Positions 27,901 through 36,640 of a stretch of DNA of 42,290 nt are shown in pieces. Origin of the DNA: Candidatus Binatia bacterium. GTDB taxonomy: Bacteria; Desulfobacterota; Binatia; UBA12015. Position 1 is the stretch's first letter; the number at the start of each line of letters is the position of its first letter. Made by a program: the position numbers and the translations under genes. The stretch covers positions 1-42,290 of the forward strand of contig JAIEPK010000051.1 in NCBI GenBank assembly GCA_019749875.1, in the 5' to 3' direction. The notes under the pieces were generated by a model. It ran no database searches, was not told the DNA's origin, and was given only the letters and a program-made list of their open reading frames with translations.

Positions 27901-29224
27901 TGCGCAGGTCCTCGGGGTCGAGGCGCTGTGCGAGATCGGTCGCGCCGACGAGATCGCACGACATCACCGTCAGCTGGCGGCGCTCGGCCGCGATGGCCAC
28001 GTCGGCCACGTCGTCGCCAGCGTCCGCGGACGGCATCGGCTCGACCCGTCGCCCGACCGCGTTGGAGCTCCTCTTCGGAGGTGTCCCGTCGAGCTGCCAC
28101 ACGCCATCGCGCAGCTGCAGCCGGCGCTGCTCGAGAAGATGCTCGACCACCTCCACGAGACTCAACGCATGTCCCTCGCTCGCGTCGGACAGCGCGCCGG
28201 CGACGTGATCGGCGAGCGGCTGCGGCGCGAGGCGCTGCTCGAGGTAGGATTCGATCTCCGCGATCGACAGCGGACCGAGCTCGATCGCGACGGCCGGACC
28301 GCCCGCACGCAGGCGCTGCAGGGTCGAGAGGAACGGGCGGCCGTCGAGAAGCGCGCCGGCCCGGTACGTGCCGATCACGAGCAGCCGCGCCGCGACCGTG
28401 CGCCGCGTCAAGTACGCGAGCGCATCGATCGTCGAAGCGTCACTCCAGTGCAGGTCCTCGAGCACCAGGACCAGCGGCTTCTGGGACGCCAGGCTCTCCA
28501 TCGCCTCGCCGAGCTCGAGCAGCCTGCCCTCCCAGCTCGAATTCGATACGCGCGCGCGCAGGGCGTCGGCGGTGGCGTCATCGATGCGGCCGGCCAGCTG
28601 AAGCAGCCACCCGGGCGCCCGCCGCGCGAGGACCCGGACGACGTCGTCCCCGCCGACCTCGTCGCAAAGCCGGCTCAGCAAGTCGAGCACCGCCGTGCAG
28701 CCCTGGACGGCTCCCTGCAGCTCGAGAGCCTGACCACGTGCGCAGCGGACGCCGCCGTCGGCGCGAATCTCGTCGAGGAAGTGGTCGAGGAGCGCCGTCT
28801 TGCCGGCACCGGCGTCTCCCGCCACCAGCACCACCTGGCGATGGCCGCTCCGCGCCCGCGCGAGCGCCTCGTGCAGAGCGGCCCGCTCGGTCTCGCGGCC
28901 GACGAACACCGCCGCACTCCCGCCGCCGTCGCCACCGTCGAGCGAGAACCGGTAGCCGCGCCGCGGCACCGTCGTCAGGAATCGATCGGCATCCTCGCCC
29001 AGGGCCGCGCGGATCTCGCGGATGCAGACCCGCAGCACGGTCTGGCTCACCGCCGTGTCCGGCCAGGCGGCGCGCAGGAGCTCGTCGTGCGTCACCAGCC
29101 GGTCGGGATGCTCGGCCAGGTGGAGCAGCACGGCCGACGACTTCGCACGCAACGGTCGCTCGCTGCCGCGATGACGCAAGCGGCGCGTACGCCGATCGAG
29201 CCGGAAGTCGCCGAAGGAGATCAT
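24920..29224 (-). CDS. Multidomain regulator: winged helix, ATPase, class III nucleotide cyclase, second ATPase, TPR
   Basis: A 1434-residue cytoplasmic protein. Residues 1-95 are an OmpR-type winged helix (TVLRVCIREIRAALGEDADR, TVPRRGYRFSL). Residues 105-385 are a STAND/AAA_16 ATPase with Walker A GDAGAGKT (136-143) and Walker B LVLVLEDLHW. Residues 415-600 are a class III adenylate/guanylate cyclase domain: metal-ligand aspartates Asp424 (MSCDLVG) and Asp468 (YLIDGLLAYF) plus Asp542 (LGDVPHNAVRV) are kept. The usual Gly before Asp468 is Ile and the substrate-binding Lys is replaced by Gln465. Residues 614-900 are a second ATPase (Walker A GEAGVGKS, 644-651; Walker B VLVIEDLHW). The rest is TPR-like helices. 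It probably couples a ligand or partner signal to DNA binding and perhaps cyclic-nucleotide output. ATG 29224 begins the winged helix correctly. Confidence 0.93.
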   Translation of the reverse strand: MISFGDFRLDRRTRRLRHRGSERPLRAKSSAVLLHLAEHPDRLVTHDELLRAAWPDTAVSQTVLRVCIREIRAALGEDADRFLTTVPRRGYRFSLDGGDGGGSAAVFVGRETERAALHEALARARSGHRQVVLVAGDAGAGKTALLDHFLDEIRADGGVRCARGQALELQGAVQGCTAVLDLLSRLCDEVGGDDVVRVLARRAPGWLLQLAGRIDDATADALRARVSNSSWEGRLLELGEAMESLASQKPLVLVLEDLHWSDASTIDALAYLTRRTVAARLLVIGTYRAGALLDGRPFLSTLQRLRAGGPAVAIELGPLSIAEIESYLEQRLAPQPLADHVAGALSDASEGHALSLVEVVEHLLEQRRLQLRDGVWQLDGTPPKRSSNAVGRRVEPMPSADAGDDVADVAIAAERRQLTVMSCDLVGATDLAQRLDPEDLRSVVRAFQETASAMIRRYEGHVAQYLIDGLLAYFCYPQAHEDDAERAVRAGLDLLTGLDALNATLERDHRVRLATRIGIHTGPVVIGEMGSGASSGMIALGDVPHNAVRVRDAAAPDTVCITPATQRLVAGTFVIEDRGAQALEGLREPLDLYRVVRMSGVRGRLATATGRLTPFVGRDAELSTLRERWERVRRGAGQSVVVIGEAGVGKSRLAIQLRQHLTDFPHTWLESGATPFTAGTPFHPVIALLSQGLGFAAGDTTAEKLAKTERGLGRLATPETVALVADLVGLPAPTRLQLSPELQRRKTIELLLQWTLAIGDAQPTVLVIEDLHWCDPSSLELLEYVVARISAARLLVLLTARPEFVPPWPAGEQATTLELARLGERETRDIVRTLGADALPASTVDALVVRSDGVPLYVEELVKSVVEPGGTHGVAAIPATLADSLMGRLDRLAAAKEVAQRAAVLGREFAHPLLAAVSGLDEAVLRHEMARLVEAEIVFVRGEPPDATYAFKHALIQETAYQSLLKGTRQQLHARIGQLLEERFPERVAAEPEVVARHYEHAGLVERAIEHYRRAGERAAERSANEESIGHLRRALELVATLPETRDRDQRELQLQMAIAAPLGAARGFSDPESEGAFARARELASRIVGSPELPRVLMGLATAHFVKGDLASGDAVGREALAAAERTGDPLDLLLGHVVVGFPFFYRGQFSRALQHYAKATALYDPTQHASFARTLGWDRGVNAHAYLAWCHLYLGNHDRAREWSDEAVALARRVDHPLTLANVLLHAAILHIERREPERALVLSAELIAVAEPLGFPMFAGAGRFFRGCARADSGEGAEGIAAMERALGELARTGTGIGAPGFLTLFADRLRGVGRYDDALGVVALGLARADSQDAHWVDSELHRLHARILIEQGDPAHEAEAHLVRALEIARRHENRLHGLRVAMDLARLWQSRRRRAACRALLGPIHAGFSEGFDLQDLKDARALLDAVE

Positions 29225-29685
29225 CGCGCGCCGTTGATCAAGGACAGAGATCGAGCGTCGACCCCCTCGGTCGCGAGGTCGTCACCGAGACAACGGCACG
29301 GCGGTCGTGTGGGGTCGCCACCGTCGTGCGCGGCCGAGGTCATCGGCAAGGCGCGCCCCATCGAGAGCGATGATCGGAGCGATCACGACTGCTTCTGGCG
29401 CTGCCACCGACGAGCTCGGGGCGGCGCGGAGCACGCCACCGGAGCTCGCCTCCGACGCACGGGCGCGAGTGCGCTCGAATCTCGTCATGGATGAATTTCG
29501 CACCGCGCCGCTCACGGCGTCCGGGACGTAACGCGGGCCATGCGCACACGGATTGAACATACAATTGAACGGATGGAGCGCGGAAGCGGTCTTGTGTGTC
29601 CGCCCCGCGGTCAAGCACCATCGACGCATCGAGATGAGCAGGTCGGCGGCCGTTCTGCCGGAGCCTGCGCCTCCGAGGGAACCCG
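29225..29685. other. Divergent intergenic region upstream of the aspartic protease
   Basis: A 461-bp gap between the minus-strand regulator and the plus-strand protease. Short open frames exist but none has a convincing start, family match or codon pattern. The notable element is the AT-rich direct repeat at 29552-29570. Promoters for both flanking genes should lie here, but I could not place them with confidence. Confidence 0.45.
29552..29570. repeat. Short direct repeat ATTGAAC in an AT-rich patch
   Basis: ATTGAAC occurs at 29552-29558 and again at 29564-29570, a 12-bp period, within one of the most AT-rich stretches of the window. It lies about 115 bp before the protease start and may be part of a promoter or a binding site for an activator. 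Confidence 0.35.
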
Positions 29686-31527
29686 ATGCAATCCTCAGCC
29701 CCGCGCCCGAGCGTGCCGCGAGCCGCGAGCCGGAACGATGCAACGCTTCGCCGATCCACGCGCGTCCGGTTCCTCCTGCTGGGGCTCGGCGTCGCCAGCT
29801 TGCTGCAGATGGGCGTCGGCTCGGCGAGCGCCGCGCCGACGCCCACGGGCGCCGCCACACTCACCTTCAACGACAATGCCGCGCCGGCGAAGCGCGGCGC
29901 GGTGTTCCTGACGAAGGACGTCGCGATCACCATTCCGGCCCCCGCCCCCGCGACCACCGGCGCCACGATGAAGGTCCTGAACCCGGCGACGGGACAGGCG
30001 TCGAGCGTGTGGAGCATGCCGGCATCCGGATGGACGTGCACGCCGGGCAAGGTCTGCAAGTACGCCGACAAGGCGCTCACGAACGGCCCTGTGCTGAGCG
30101 CCATCCTGAAGCCGGGCGACGGCACGAAGAAGAGCGGTCTCTTCAAGGTGGTCCTGAAGGGCGCGAGCCTCGACTACGCGCTCATCGGCCAGGGCATGCA
30201 GGGTCACATCGGCGTCGTCGTCGAGTTCGGATCGGGCGGCGTCTGCACGCTGGTTCCGGAGCAGGCGGCCTCGGCGAAGAAGGACGATCCGGTCAAAGGT
30301 CGTTTCGTCGCCGCCCGCACGAACGGCGCCCCGGCCGACGCTTCGTGCCCGGCCGTGCTGGCGATGGTCGGCTTGAGCGGCTGCGCCGCGTCCGGGTACA
30401 CGGCTCCGGTCACGATCGGCACGCAGACCTTCGACCTGATCGCCGATTCTGGCTCGACGACGCTCGCCGTGGCGTCCACGGGATGCGCGTCCTGTACCGG
30501 CGTGTCGCCGCTCTACGCCCCCGGGTCGACGGCGACGGATCTGAGCTCGACCGTCTCCTCCACGTACGGCGACGGCTCCGGCTGGAGCGGTGCGGTCTTC
30601 AGCGACCTCGTCTCGCTGTCGCCCCAGACCACGAGTGTCCGCATGGGGTTCGCGGCCATCCGGAACAACCTGGACGGCTTCCTCCAGCAGGCCACGTGCA
30701 ACCTCGGCAGCGTGAGCCTTCCCTACCAGGGGCTCGTGGGACTCGGCGGCCCGGGCTTGCTGCCGGATGCAGGAACCGATTCCTATCTTGACCAGCTCGC
30801 GGCGCTCGGTGCAGTCGCCGACGTGTTCTCGGTGCGGTTGTGCGCCCTGGGTGGGACGCTGTGGCTCGGGGGCTACGACGGTGCGGCCGCGACGACCCCG
30901 CCGTCCTACACGCCCATGGTGGGCGGAAGCTCGCTGAATCAGGTCACGCTGTCCCGCGTCGGCGTCGGCGCAACGAGCGTGACGGTCGACGCGAACGCGA
31001 TCGTCGACACGGGCACGACCGACATGGTGCTGCCCACCGCCGCGTTCGACGCGATCGCGAGCGCCGTCGCGGCAGCGCCCACGTTCGCACAGAACTTCAG
31101 CGGCGGCCCGTCGTGGTTCTCGAGCGGGACCTGCAGCAGGCCCCTGCAGGGTCTCACGAAGGATCGGCTCGACGATGGGCTCCCGATGCTGCAGCTCACC
31201 TTCCCGTCGTCGCCGAGCACGACGTTCAGCATCGACTTGCCCGCGACCGACTCGTACCTGCTGCACGAGACCGACGCGGCCGGGAACGCCTACTACTGCG
31301 CCGGCATCGCGCCGAACGGTGGCGGCACGCTGACGATCATCGGTGCGAACGCCATGCATTCGCTGCTCACCGTCTTCGATCGTCGGAACCAGCGGATCGG
31401 ATTCGCGCCGGGGCAAGGCTGTCCGATCATGAAGAGCCTCGCTCGCTCGCCCTCAGCCATCCCGCCGTCGGCGCCGCGGACGATTCCCGCGCCGCCCCAT
31501 CGTCATCGCAGCGAGGTCCCGCGCTGA
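29686..31527 (+). CDS. Secreted pepsin-like (A1) aspartic protease with N-terminal beta domain
   Basis: A 613-residue exported protein. A long basic n-region precedes the hydrophobic core FLLLGLGVASLLQMGVG, with cleavage after SASA near residue 49. Residues 52-190 form a beta domain (KVCKYADKALT, SGLFKVVLKGASLDYAL, HIGVVVEFGSGGVC) related in pattern to the C-terminal domain of the downstream giants. Residues 235-590 are an A1 peptidase. The first catalytic motif is LIADSGSTTLAV (Asp254), the flap is STYGDGSGWSG (Tyr294 in the pepsin Tyr75 position), and the second motif is AIVDTGTTDMVLP (Asp441). The closing strand FDRRNQRIGFAPG is typical. Two-lobed pepsins are mainly eukaryotic and infrequent in bacteria. 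A low-complexity Pro/Ser/His tail ends the protein. It precedes the giant secreted proteins on the same strand. Confidence 0.88.
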   Translation: MQSSAPRPSVPRAASRNDATLRRSTRVRFLLLGLGVASLLQMGVGSASAAPTPTGAATLTFNDNAAPAKRGAVFLTKDVAITIPAPAPATTGATMKVLNPATGQASSVWSMPASGWTCTPGKVCKYADKALTNGPVLSAILKPGDGTKKSGLFKVVLKGASLDYALIGQGMQGHIGVVVEFGSGGVCTLVPEQAASAKKDDPVKGRFVAARTNGAPADASCPAVLAMVGLSGCAASGYTAPVTIGTQTFDLIADSGSTTLAVASTGCASCTGVSPLYAPGSTATDLSSTVSSTYGDGSGWSGAVFSDLVSLSPQTTSVRMGFAAIRNNLDGFLQQATCNLGSVSLPYQGLVGLGGPGLLPDAGTDSYLDQLAALGAVADVFSVRLCALGGTLWLGGYDGAAATTPPSYTPMVGGSSLNQVTLSRVGVGATSVTVDANAIVDTGTTDMVLPTAAFDAIASAVAAAPTFAQNFSGGPSWFSSGTCSRPLQGLTKDRLDDGLPMLQLTFPSSPSTTFSIDLPATDSYLLHETDAAGNAYYCAGIAPNGGGTLTIIGANAMHSLLTVFDRRNQRIGFAPGQGCPIMKSLARSPSAIPPSAPRTIPAPPHRHRSEVPR

Positions 31528-31657
31528 CGGAGCCCGCTCGAGGCTCGTCGGCCGACGTCAAGACATGCTCGCCTCGTCATCCAGTCCGACGAACGCTCAC
31601 CACGACGTGAGCTTCCCGGATTCGGAACCTCGTTCCGTCCCAGCCCAGGGGAAGCCC

Positions 31658-34600
31658 ATGCACGTCCATCTTCGACTCTCCGCCGCCCTCGCCCTCGTCC
31701 TCGTGGCGATCATCGTGCCGCGTCGAGCAGATGCGGCGTGCAACCTGATCCCGAGCGCGAGCAAGAGCTTCCGCGGCACGCTCGGCGACCTGAACCGGCC
31801 GTTCGCGGCACCGGGCGACTTCGTCGAGATCGGCGCGAGCCCGGCGCGCTGCGCCGGCAAGTCGCCCGGCTTCTCGGCTTCCGAGGACGGCCAGATCGTG
31901 AGCGTCGTCTTCAAGCCGCCGGGGGGCTCGTCGCACGTCGCCTTCCTGACCACCGGGGACTGCAACGGCGCCGACGCGCTGCAGAAGAAGACCGCCTGCG
32001 AGGCGGCCGTCGGCGCGGGCCGGGTCTCGTGCGTGCAGGCGGGATTGCTCTCCCTGTCGATCAACCTCGCGGTGGTCGATCGCAACGGCGAGCGCAAGCT
32101 CTCGTTCCGCTTCCCCGACACCGACGCCCTGCTGACACCCGACCTCGACCAGCGCACGCTCTCCGGTCCGGCGACGATCGCGGTGTCGCGCAGCACCGAT
32201 CCGCTGCCGTGCAGCCTCGCGACGCAGAGCTGCGGCAGCCAGTCCGGACTCCTCGCCTGCGTCGACCAGATCTACGCGCTCGACGGCTCGTGCGATCCGA
32301 CCCCGAACACGATCTTTCCGGGCTTCACCGCCCTTCCCCAGCCGAACGACTTCCAGACCGACTGCTTCAAGGACGATCCGCCGTGCACCGCGCTCGCCAG
32401 CGAGACGCGCTTCGCGGTCGACGGCGCGGGCAACCTGCTGCTGCCCGTGCACTGGAGCGGCGTCCTGATCCGCCAGAACGATCTGCCGGTGCCGCGCCTC
32501 ATCCGCGCGACCATCAAGTCGCCGCTTCCGTTCCCCGTTCCCGATGCGGCCTTCCTCGCGTCGTACACGCCGGAAGGTGCGAAGCTGCCGCCGATCTTCG
32601 AGCCGCAGTCCGACCCCAGCGTGACCGATCCGGACGTGATCACGCTGTTCGGCTCGGCCGACGCGTCGTACACGATCCTGCGCTTCGCGCGCCGTGCCGG
32701 CGTGTGCTCCGGCGGCGCGCTCGACGGCGAAGCGTGCAGCACCGACCTCGACTGCCGCGGCGGGACGTGTCCCACGACCTGCGTCGGCGGCGCGAACGCC
32801 GATCAGGTCTGCACGAGCGACACCGATTGCGCCGGTGCACGCTGCGGCGCGCTGTTCACCGACTTCCGTCCGCTCGCATCGTGGGGCGGTCCGCTGCCGC
32901 TGCGCCGTCAAGCGATCGGCACCTGCCTGGCACCGCCGCACCAGTCCTGCTCGCTCTCGTCCCAGTGCCCCGGCACGGGCAACCTCTGTGTCGGCGCCGG
33001 CATCTGCCAGCTGGCGCCGCACGCGACGTGCTCCGACAACACGGAATGCCCCGCGCTCGGTGACGCCTGCGTGAGCTACGCCTTCGAGGCGACCACCGCG
33101 ATCCCGCTCGAGAGCCTGTCGTCGGGCAGCACCGACGTCTTCTCCTTCACCGTCAACGAGTCGACGCAGCTGCGCGACGCGGACGGCGACGGCGATACGC
33201 TGGACTCCGTGGTCACGCTGCGCGACCGCGTCACCGGCAAGGAGCAGCCGATGGGGGCCGACGCGTCGTGCGCGCAGCTCTCGGGCAGCGCCAGCGGACG
33301 CGCCGTCGTGCGCATCTCCGATCCGCCGTTCCGCTACCCCTCGGTCGAGACCGAGGGCGACGTGGTCGCGTTCCTCGAATCGGAAGCCGCGGCCGGCGCG
33401 TGCGACCAGAACGGCGACACCGACGCGGCCGACCCGATCCTGCGCGTGTTCGCGCTCGGCGCCGGCGAGCGCACGTCCACGCTGGTGCCGCCGCACGTTG
33501 CCGACACCTCGCTCGTCGTCAACCACAGGGCGCTCGCCGTCTCGAACGGCCTCGTGTTCTACCGCCGCCCCGAGAAGGGCGCCGCACCGGGCGGACTCCG
33601 GCGCGCGAACGTCAAGACCGACGGCTCCCAGGCCCCGACCGGCATGTCGACGCAGTTTCTCGACGGTCCGTACGGCGGCGCCACGCCCGACGGCCGCTTC
33701 GTGCTGTTCCCGACCTCGTCGGCTCTCACCCCCGACGACGTCAACGGTGTTGCCGAGCTCTACGTGCACGACAACGTCATCGGCACGAACGCGCGCGTGA
33801 AGGCCAACGTGGGGGCCGGTGTCCTCGGAGGCCACAGCGCGCTGTCGGCGGACGGTCGCTTCGTCCTGTTCGAGACCAACACGGCATCGGTCCCGGAGGA
33901 CACGAACGGCAACGTGGACGCCTACGTCTACGACATTCTGCTCGACACCACGGAGCGCGTGAGCGTCGCCGCGGACGGCGGCGACGGCAGCGGCCCCTTC
34001 CCGGCGACCGACGGCGCGCTCTTCGCGTGGGCGATCTCGGCCGACGGACGCTTCGTCCTCTTCACGTCCAAGTACGACAACCTCGTCGCGAACGACACCA
34101 ACGGCGCCTGGGACCTGTTCCTGCGTGACCGGCTGCTCCACACCACCGAGCGCGTCAATCTCCGCGATGACGGCGGCCAGATCGCGGAGTCGAGCTACGT
34201 CGTCGGCACGATGTCCGCCGACGCACGCTTCGTGGTGTTCCGGAGCCTGGACTCTCAGGTGGTCCCCGGCGACACCAACGGCACGGGCGACGTGTTCGTG
34301 CGCGACCGCCTGCTGCAGCGCAGCGAGCGCGTCAGCGTGGAAACGCAGGGCTCGGGCCTGGCTGGCTACGAGGGAACCCTGGACGTCTCGGACGACGGCC
34401 GCTTCGTGCTCTTCGGCCAGGGCCGGTCCCCCATCGGCAACACGCCGGTCGATCTCTACGTCCGCGACCGGCAGCTCGGCATCACCGAGCTGGTCAGCGC
34501 CGCCACCGGCGGCGTCCCGCTGCCGAACGGGATCGCGACCACCGGCTCGAGCCGATCCAAGAGCGGGTCGCTCAGCGGCAACGGACGCTACGTCGGCTTC

Positions 34601-36640
34601 ACCGCCGACGACGCGGCCAATGCCGTGCCCGGTGACGACAACGGCTTCCTCGACGCGTTCGTGTACGACCGTCAAAGCGGAATCACGCAGCGCGCGAGCC
34701 TCGCCGCGAACGGCGCGCAGCCGAACGGCGACGCGAAGCGGCCCATCGTTGCCAACGACGGCTCGGTCGTGATCTTCCAGAGCACGGCGTCGAACCTGGT
34801 GACCGGCGACACCAACAACGCCCTCGACCTGTTCGTCCGGGCGCCGAACCTCGCGACGCCGGCACTCGACCTCTTCCCCGACGGCACGCTCGAGGACACC
34901 GTGCTCGAGGTCTTCGACGCGGCGTCGCAGACCGCGACGCTGCTGTGCCCGGCCGGCGACGTGGCGGTGGCCGACGGCCGCGCGGCGTTCCTGCGTCCCG
35001 AGTCGCCCACCGGAACGGCGACGTGCGCCGGCGGCTCGCTGAACATCGGGGTCGACACGGACACATCCGATGAGGTCGTGCAGCTTTGGGACGCGACGCA
35101 CGGCGTGCAGAACCTCGGCCTCGCGGCGACCGCCGTCGCGCTGTCGTCGACGCACGTCGCGGCCCTCGCGGACGAGAGCTCCCAGGGCCCGGCCGATCTG
35201 AACGGCGACGGCGACACGAACGACGAGATCGTTCACATCCGCGCGCTCTCGAGCGGCAGCTGGATCGACATCGGCGAAGCGGCCGACACGATCGAGGCGT
35301 GCGGCGCGCTGTTCCCCTTCATCACGCCGGAGTCGGCGCGCGGTGTCGATCTCGACGGTGACGGCGATCAGAACGACCGCGTCCTGCAGGTCTGGGACAC
35401 GGCCAGCTCGTCGCTGCGCAACGTGGCGCTGCCCATCGACGAGCTCGTCTGCAGCGGCTCGCTGATCGCCTTCCGCTCGCCGGAGAACGCGAGCGGTACG
35501 CATCGCAACGGCGACGCCGACGCGACCGACCACATCCTCACGGTCTACGACGCGAGCACCGGTCAGGTCCGCGAGAGCGGCCAGGCGATCACGCCGTGCA
35601 CCATCGCCGAGTGCGACCCGCGGCAGCCGTTCCGCATCATCGGGCGCACCGTGAAGTTCCTCACCCTCGAGTCCGAGCAGGGCAGCACGGATCTCGACGG
35701 CGACGGCGACGCGAGCGACGTCGTCATCCAGACCTTCGACGTCGACAGCGGCGTCACGCGCACGGTCGGCACCGTGACCGGCGGCTCGAACCCGCTCGGC
35801 CGCGGCGACACGCTCGATACCGACACGGCGACCGTCTACTCGTCGTCGGGCCTCTGCCTCGAGCCGACGACAGAGTTCTGCTCCGGCGCTGGCGACTGCC
35901 CCGCCGCGGCGCCGCACTGCGAGAACAGCGCGTGCGCGAGAGAGACCGGCGTGTGCACGTCGCAGCTCGACTGCGCGCCGGGCAGCTCGTGCAGCCCGCG
36001 CGGCATCGTGCCGGCGAGCCCCGACAGCGACGGCGACGGCGTGCCCGACCACGTCGACGACTGCCCGTACACCGGTCCGGCCGACCAGACCGACACGGAC
36101 GGCGACGGCGTCGGTGACGTGTGCGACGTCGCGACGTGCGGCAACGGCGTGCGCCAGAGCGCCGAGGCGTGCGACGGCAGTGACGACGCCGCGTGCTCCG
36201 GCCAGCAGTGCCTGCCGGACTGCACGTGCGCCTGCCTCCCCGTCGCCGATCCGAAGGCGGCGCTGGCGATGCGCACCAAGAAGGACGCCGGCGTCCTCAC
36301 GGTCCGCATGTCGATCCCGCTCGGCAGCTACGCCGGCGAGCCGGTGAGCATCCGGGTCGCCGACGGCGACAGCGATCCGATCGCGCTCAGCAGCGTCGGC
36401 ACGCTCGCCGCGAAGGGCAAGACCGGCAGATCGTGGGGCTTCTCGAGCAAGACGGACGGCGTCAAGCGCGTGTCGCTGCTCGACGACACGAAGAAGCACG
36501 CGGGGATGTTCAAGATCACGGCATCGACCAAGAAGTGGTTCACGGCGGCGCAGGCGAACCAGCCAGCGTCGAGCACCACCGTGACGATCACGGTCGGATC
36601 GCGCTGCTTCAGCCACGTGGTCACGAAGAAGAGCGACTGA
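31658..36640 (+). CDS. Giant secreted repeat protein (first tandem copy)
   Basis: A 1660-residue exported protein. The ATG at 31658, with AGGGGA upstream, starts a signal peptide ending RRADA-AC (residue 26/27). Residues 27-345 are a conserved N-domain opening with CNLIPSASKSFRGTLGDLN. Residues 350-475 are cysteine-rich units (CSTDLDCRGGTC, CTSDTDCAGARC). Residues about 675-1061 hold seven propeller repeats of the type SADGRFVLFxS...DTNGxxDVFVRD (TolB/WD40-like). Residues 1070-1420 carry calcium-type loops (DLNGDGDTNDE, DLDGDGDASD). Near 1455-1530 come more cysteines, TSP3 repeats (DSDGDGVPDH, DTDGDGVGDVCD) and a CGNGVRQSAEACDGSDD unit. The last about 110 residues are a Lys-rich beta domain (KTGRSWGFSSKTDGVKRV). 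It is likely a surface or extracellular binding protein. No catalytic motif is seen. Confidence 0.85.
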   Translation: MHVHLRLSAALALVLVAIIVPRRADAACNLIPSASKSFRGTLGDLNRPFAAPGDFVEIGASPARCAGKSPGFSASEDGQIVSVVFKPPGGSSHVAFLTTGDCNGADALQKKTACEAAVGAGRVSCVQAGLLSLSINLAVVDRNGERKLSFRFPDTDALLTPDLDQRTLSGPATIAVSRSTDPLPCSLATQSCGSQSGLLACVDQIYALDGSCDPTPNTIFPGFTALPQPNDFQTDCFKDDPPCTALASETRFAVDGAGNLLLPVHWSGVLIRQNDLPVPRLIRATIKSPLPFPVPDAAFLASYTPEGAKLPPIFEPQSDPSVTDPDVITLFGSADASYTILRFARRAGVCSGGALDGEACSTDLDCRGGTCPTTCVGGANADQVCTSDTDCAGARCGALFTDFRPLASWGGPLPLRRQAIGTCLAPPHQSCSLSSQCPGTGNLCVGAGICQLAPHATCSDNTECPALGDACVSYAFEATTAIPLESLSSGSTDVFSFTVNESTQLRDADGDGDTLDSVVTLRDRVTGKEQPMGADASCAQLSGSASGRAVVRISDPPFRYPSVETEGDVVAFLESEAAAGACDQNGDTDAADPILRVFALGAGERTSTLVPPHVADTSLVVNHRALAVSNGLVFYRRPEKGAAPGGLRRANVKTDGSQAPTGMSTQFLDGPYGGATPDGRFVLFPTSSALTPDDVNGVAELYVHDNVIGTNARVKANVGAGVLGGHSALSADGRFVLFETNTASVPEDTNGNVDAYVYDILLDTTERVSVAADGGDGSGPFPATDGALFAWAISADGRFVLFTSKYDNLVANDTNGAWDLFLRDRLLHTTERVNLRDDGGQIAESSYVVGTMSADARFVVFRSLDSQVVPGDTNGTGDVFVRDRLLQRSERVSVETQGSGLAGYEGTLDVSDDGRFVLFGQGRSPIGNTPVDLYVRDRQLGITELVSAATGGVPLPNGIATTGSSRSKSGSLSGNGRYVGFTADDAANAVPGDDNGFLDAFVYDRQSGITQRASLAANGAQPNGDAKRPIVANDGSVVIFQSTASNLVTGDTNNALDLFVRAPNLATPALDLFPDGTLEDTVLEVFDAASQTATLLCPAGDVAVADGRAAFLRPESPTGTATCAGGSLNIGVDTDTSDEVVQLWDATHGVQNLGLAATAVALSSTHVAALADESSQGPADLNGDGDTNDEIVHIRALSSGSWIDIGEAADTIEACGALFPFITPESARGVDLDGDGDQNDRVLQVWDTASSSLRNVALPIDELVCSGSLIAFRSPENASGTHRNGDADATDHILTVYDASTGQVRESGQAITPCTIAECDPRQPFRIIGRTVKFLTLESEQGSTDLDGDGDASDVVIQTFDVDSGVTRTVGTVTGGSNPLGRGDTLDTDTATVYSSSGLCLEPTTEFCSGAGDCPAAAPHCENSACARETGVCTSQLDCAPGSSCSPRGIVPASPDSDGDGVPDHVDDCPYTGPADQTDTDGDGVGDVCDVATCGNGVRQSAEACDGSDDAACSGQQCLPDCTCACLPVADPKAALAMRTKKDAGVLTVRMSIPLGSYAGEPVSIRVADGDSDPIALSSVGTLAAKGKTGRSWGFSSKTDGVKRVSLLDDTKKHAGMFKITASTKKWFTAAQANQPASSTTVTITVGSRCFSHVVTKKSD
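33680..34840 (+). repeat. Seven-repeat beta-propeller region of giant protein 1
   Basis: Seven units of 50-70 residues share a core D-G-R-F-V-x-F, then about 10 residues, then P-x-D-T-N-G-x-x-D-x-(Y/F)-V-R-D. Unit starts read ATPDGRFVLF, LSADGRFVLF, ISADGRFVLF, MSADARFVVF, VSDDGRFVLF, LSGNGRYVGF and VANDGSVVIF. The fifth unit lacks the D-T-N-G loop. Seven units fit a closed seven-bladed propeller. Confidence 0.75.

Noticed and set aside
29370-29531. Small plus-strand frame with a plausible-looking protein upstream of the protease
   Set aside because: No ribosome-binding site, no family match, and the length is easily reached by chance at this GC content.
29340-30146. Minus-strand frame opposite the start of the aspartic protease
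   Set aside because: It mirrors the protease signal peptide and beta domain. The plus-strand reading has the matching domain pattern and catalytic motifs.
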